Below are positions 5,707-5,764 of a stretch of 5,764 nucleotides of DNA, in pieces; positions within the stretch are counted from its first letter, which is position 1; the number at the start of each line of letters is the position of its first letter. The stretch comes from Nitrospirota bacterium (GTDB lineage Bacteria > Nitrospinota > Nitrospinia > Nitrospinales > Nitrospinaceae): contig QIDN01000056.1 in assembly GCA_003229345.1 (NCBI GenBank), positions 1-5,764 on the forward strand, given 5' to 3'. The notes under the pieces were generated by a model. It ran no database searches, had not been told where the DNA came from, and worked only from the letters and a program-made list of their open reading frames with translations. Both the position numbers and the translations under genes were made by a program.

Positions 5707-5735
5707 AATATATTTTTTCATGTTGTGATGGATAA
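5707..5735 (-). promoter_or_regulatory. Possible promoter for the DUF4212/symporter operon
   Basis: On the minus strand TTATCC (complement of 5730-5735) precedes TATATT (complement of 5707-5712) by exactly 17 nt. The -10 box matches at 5 of 6 positions and the -35 box at only 3. Initiation near 5700 gives a leader of about 52 nt before the DUF4212 start. The -35 box lies within a short palindrome, GGATAATCC at 5730-5738. Confidence 0.35.
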
Positions 5736-5742
5736 TCCGTGA

Positions 5743-5758
5743 GGAGGGCAGGCCCTCT
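5743..5758. other. GC-rich hairpin at the right window edge
   Basis: GAGGG (5744-5748) pairs with CCCTC (5753-5757) around a CAGG loop, with one extra G-T pair outside. It lies just upstream of the putative symporter-operon promoter. It could be the terminator stem of a gene beyond the edge, but no T-run is seen on either strand within the window, so the role is unknown. Confidence 0.3.
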
Positions 5759-5764
5759 ATATAA

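Overview
The window is ordinary chromosomal DNA from a Gram-negative bacterium. Coding density is high, base composition is near-balanced, intergenic gaps are short and AT-richer, and most genes carry good Shine-Dalgarno sites. No tRNA, rRNA, transposase, integrase, CRISPR array or phage gene is visible. The exact lineage cannot be read from the sequence. The gene mix (a DUF4212/SSS two-subunit symporter, a bestrophin-like channel, a UbiE/PmtA-like methyltransferase) would fit a marine or sediment proteobacterium or a Nitrospinota/Nitrospirota-type genome, but that is only a guess.

Layout from left to right: (1) the 5' part of a small secreted Gly/Tyr-rich protein on the minus strand, cut by the window edge; (2) an AT-rich divergent promoter region with a near-consensus sigma-70 promoter for gene 1 and a palindrome lying inside it; (3) a plus-strand 138-aa winged-helix (MarR-like) regulator; (4) a minus-strand 139-aa orphan protein with a possible Cys2His2 metal-binding site, convergent with the regulator; (5) a minus-strand class I SAM-dependent methyltransferase with a TTG start, upstream of the orphan; (6) a divergently transcribed bestrophin-family membrane channel on the plus strand; (7) a minus-strand two-gene operon, convergent with the bestrophin gene, encoding a DUF4212 small subunit and a 594-aa sodium:solute symporter large subunit.

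The clearest functional unit is the symporter pair, whose two genes lie 31 bp apart and probably form one membrane transporter for a small organic acid. The bestrophin-like channel also concerns membrane ion flux, but it is a separate, convergent transcription unit and no functional link is shown. The regulator may control the divergent secreted-protein gene, because a symmetric candidate operator sits between the -35 and -10 boxes of that gene's promoter. This is inference.

I did not find a convincing new multi-gene system. The most worthwhile leads are the candidate operator/promoter arrangements at about 340-380 and 1467-1514, the orphan Cys/His protein, and the unusual acidic and EF-hand-like segments of the symporter subunits.
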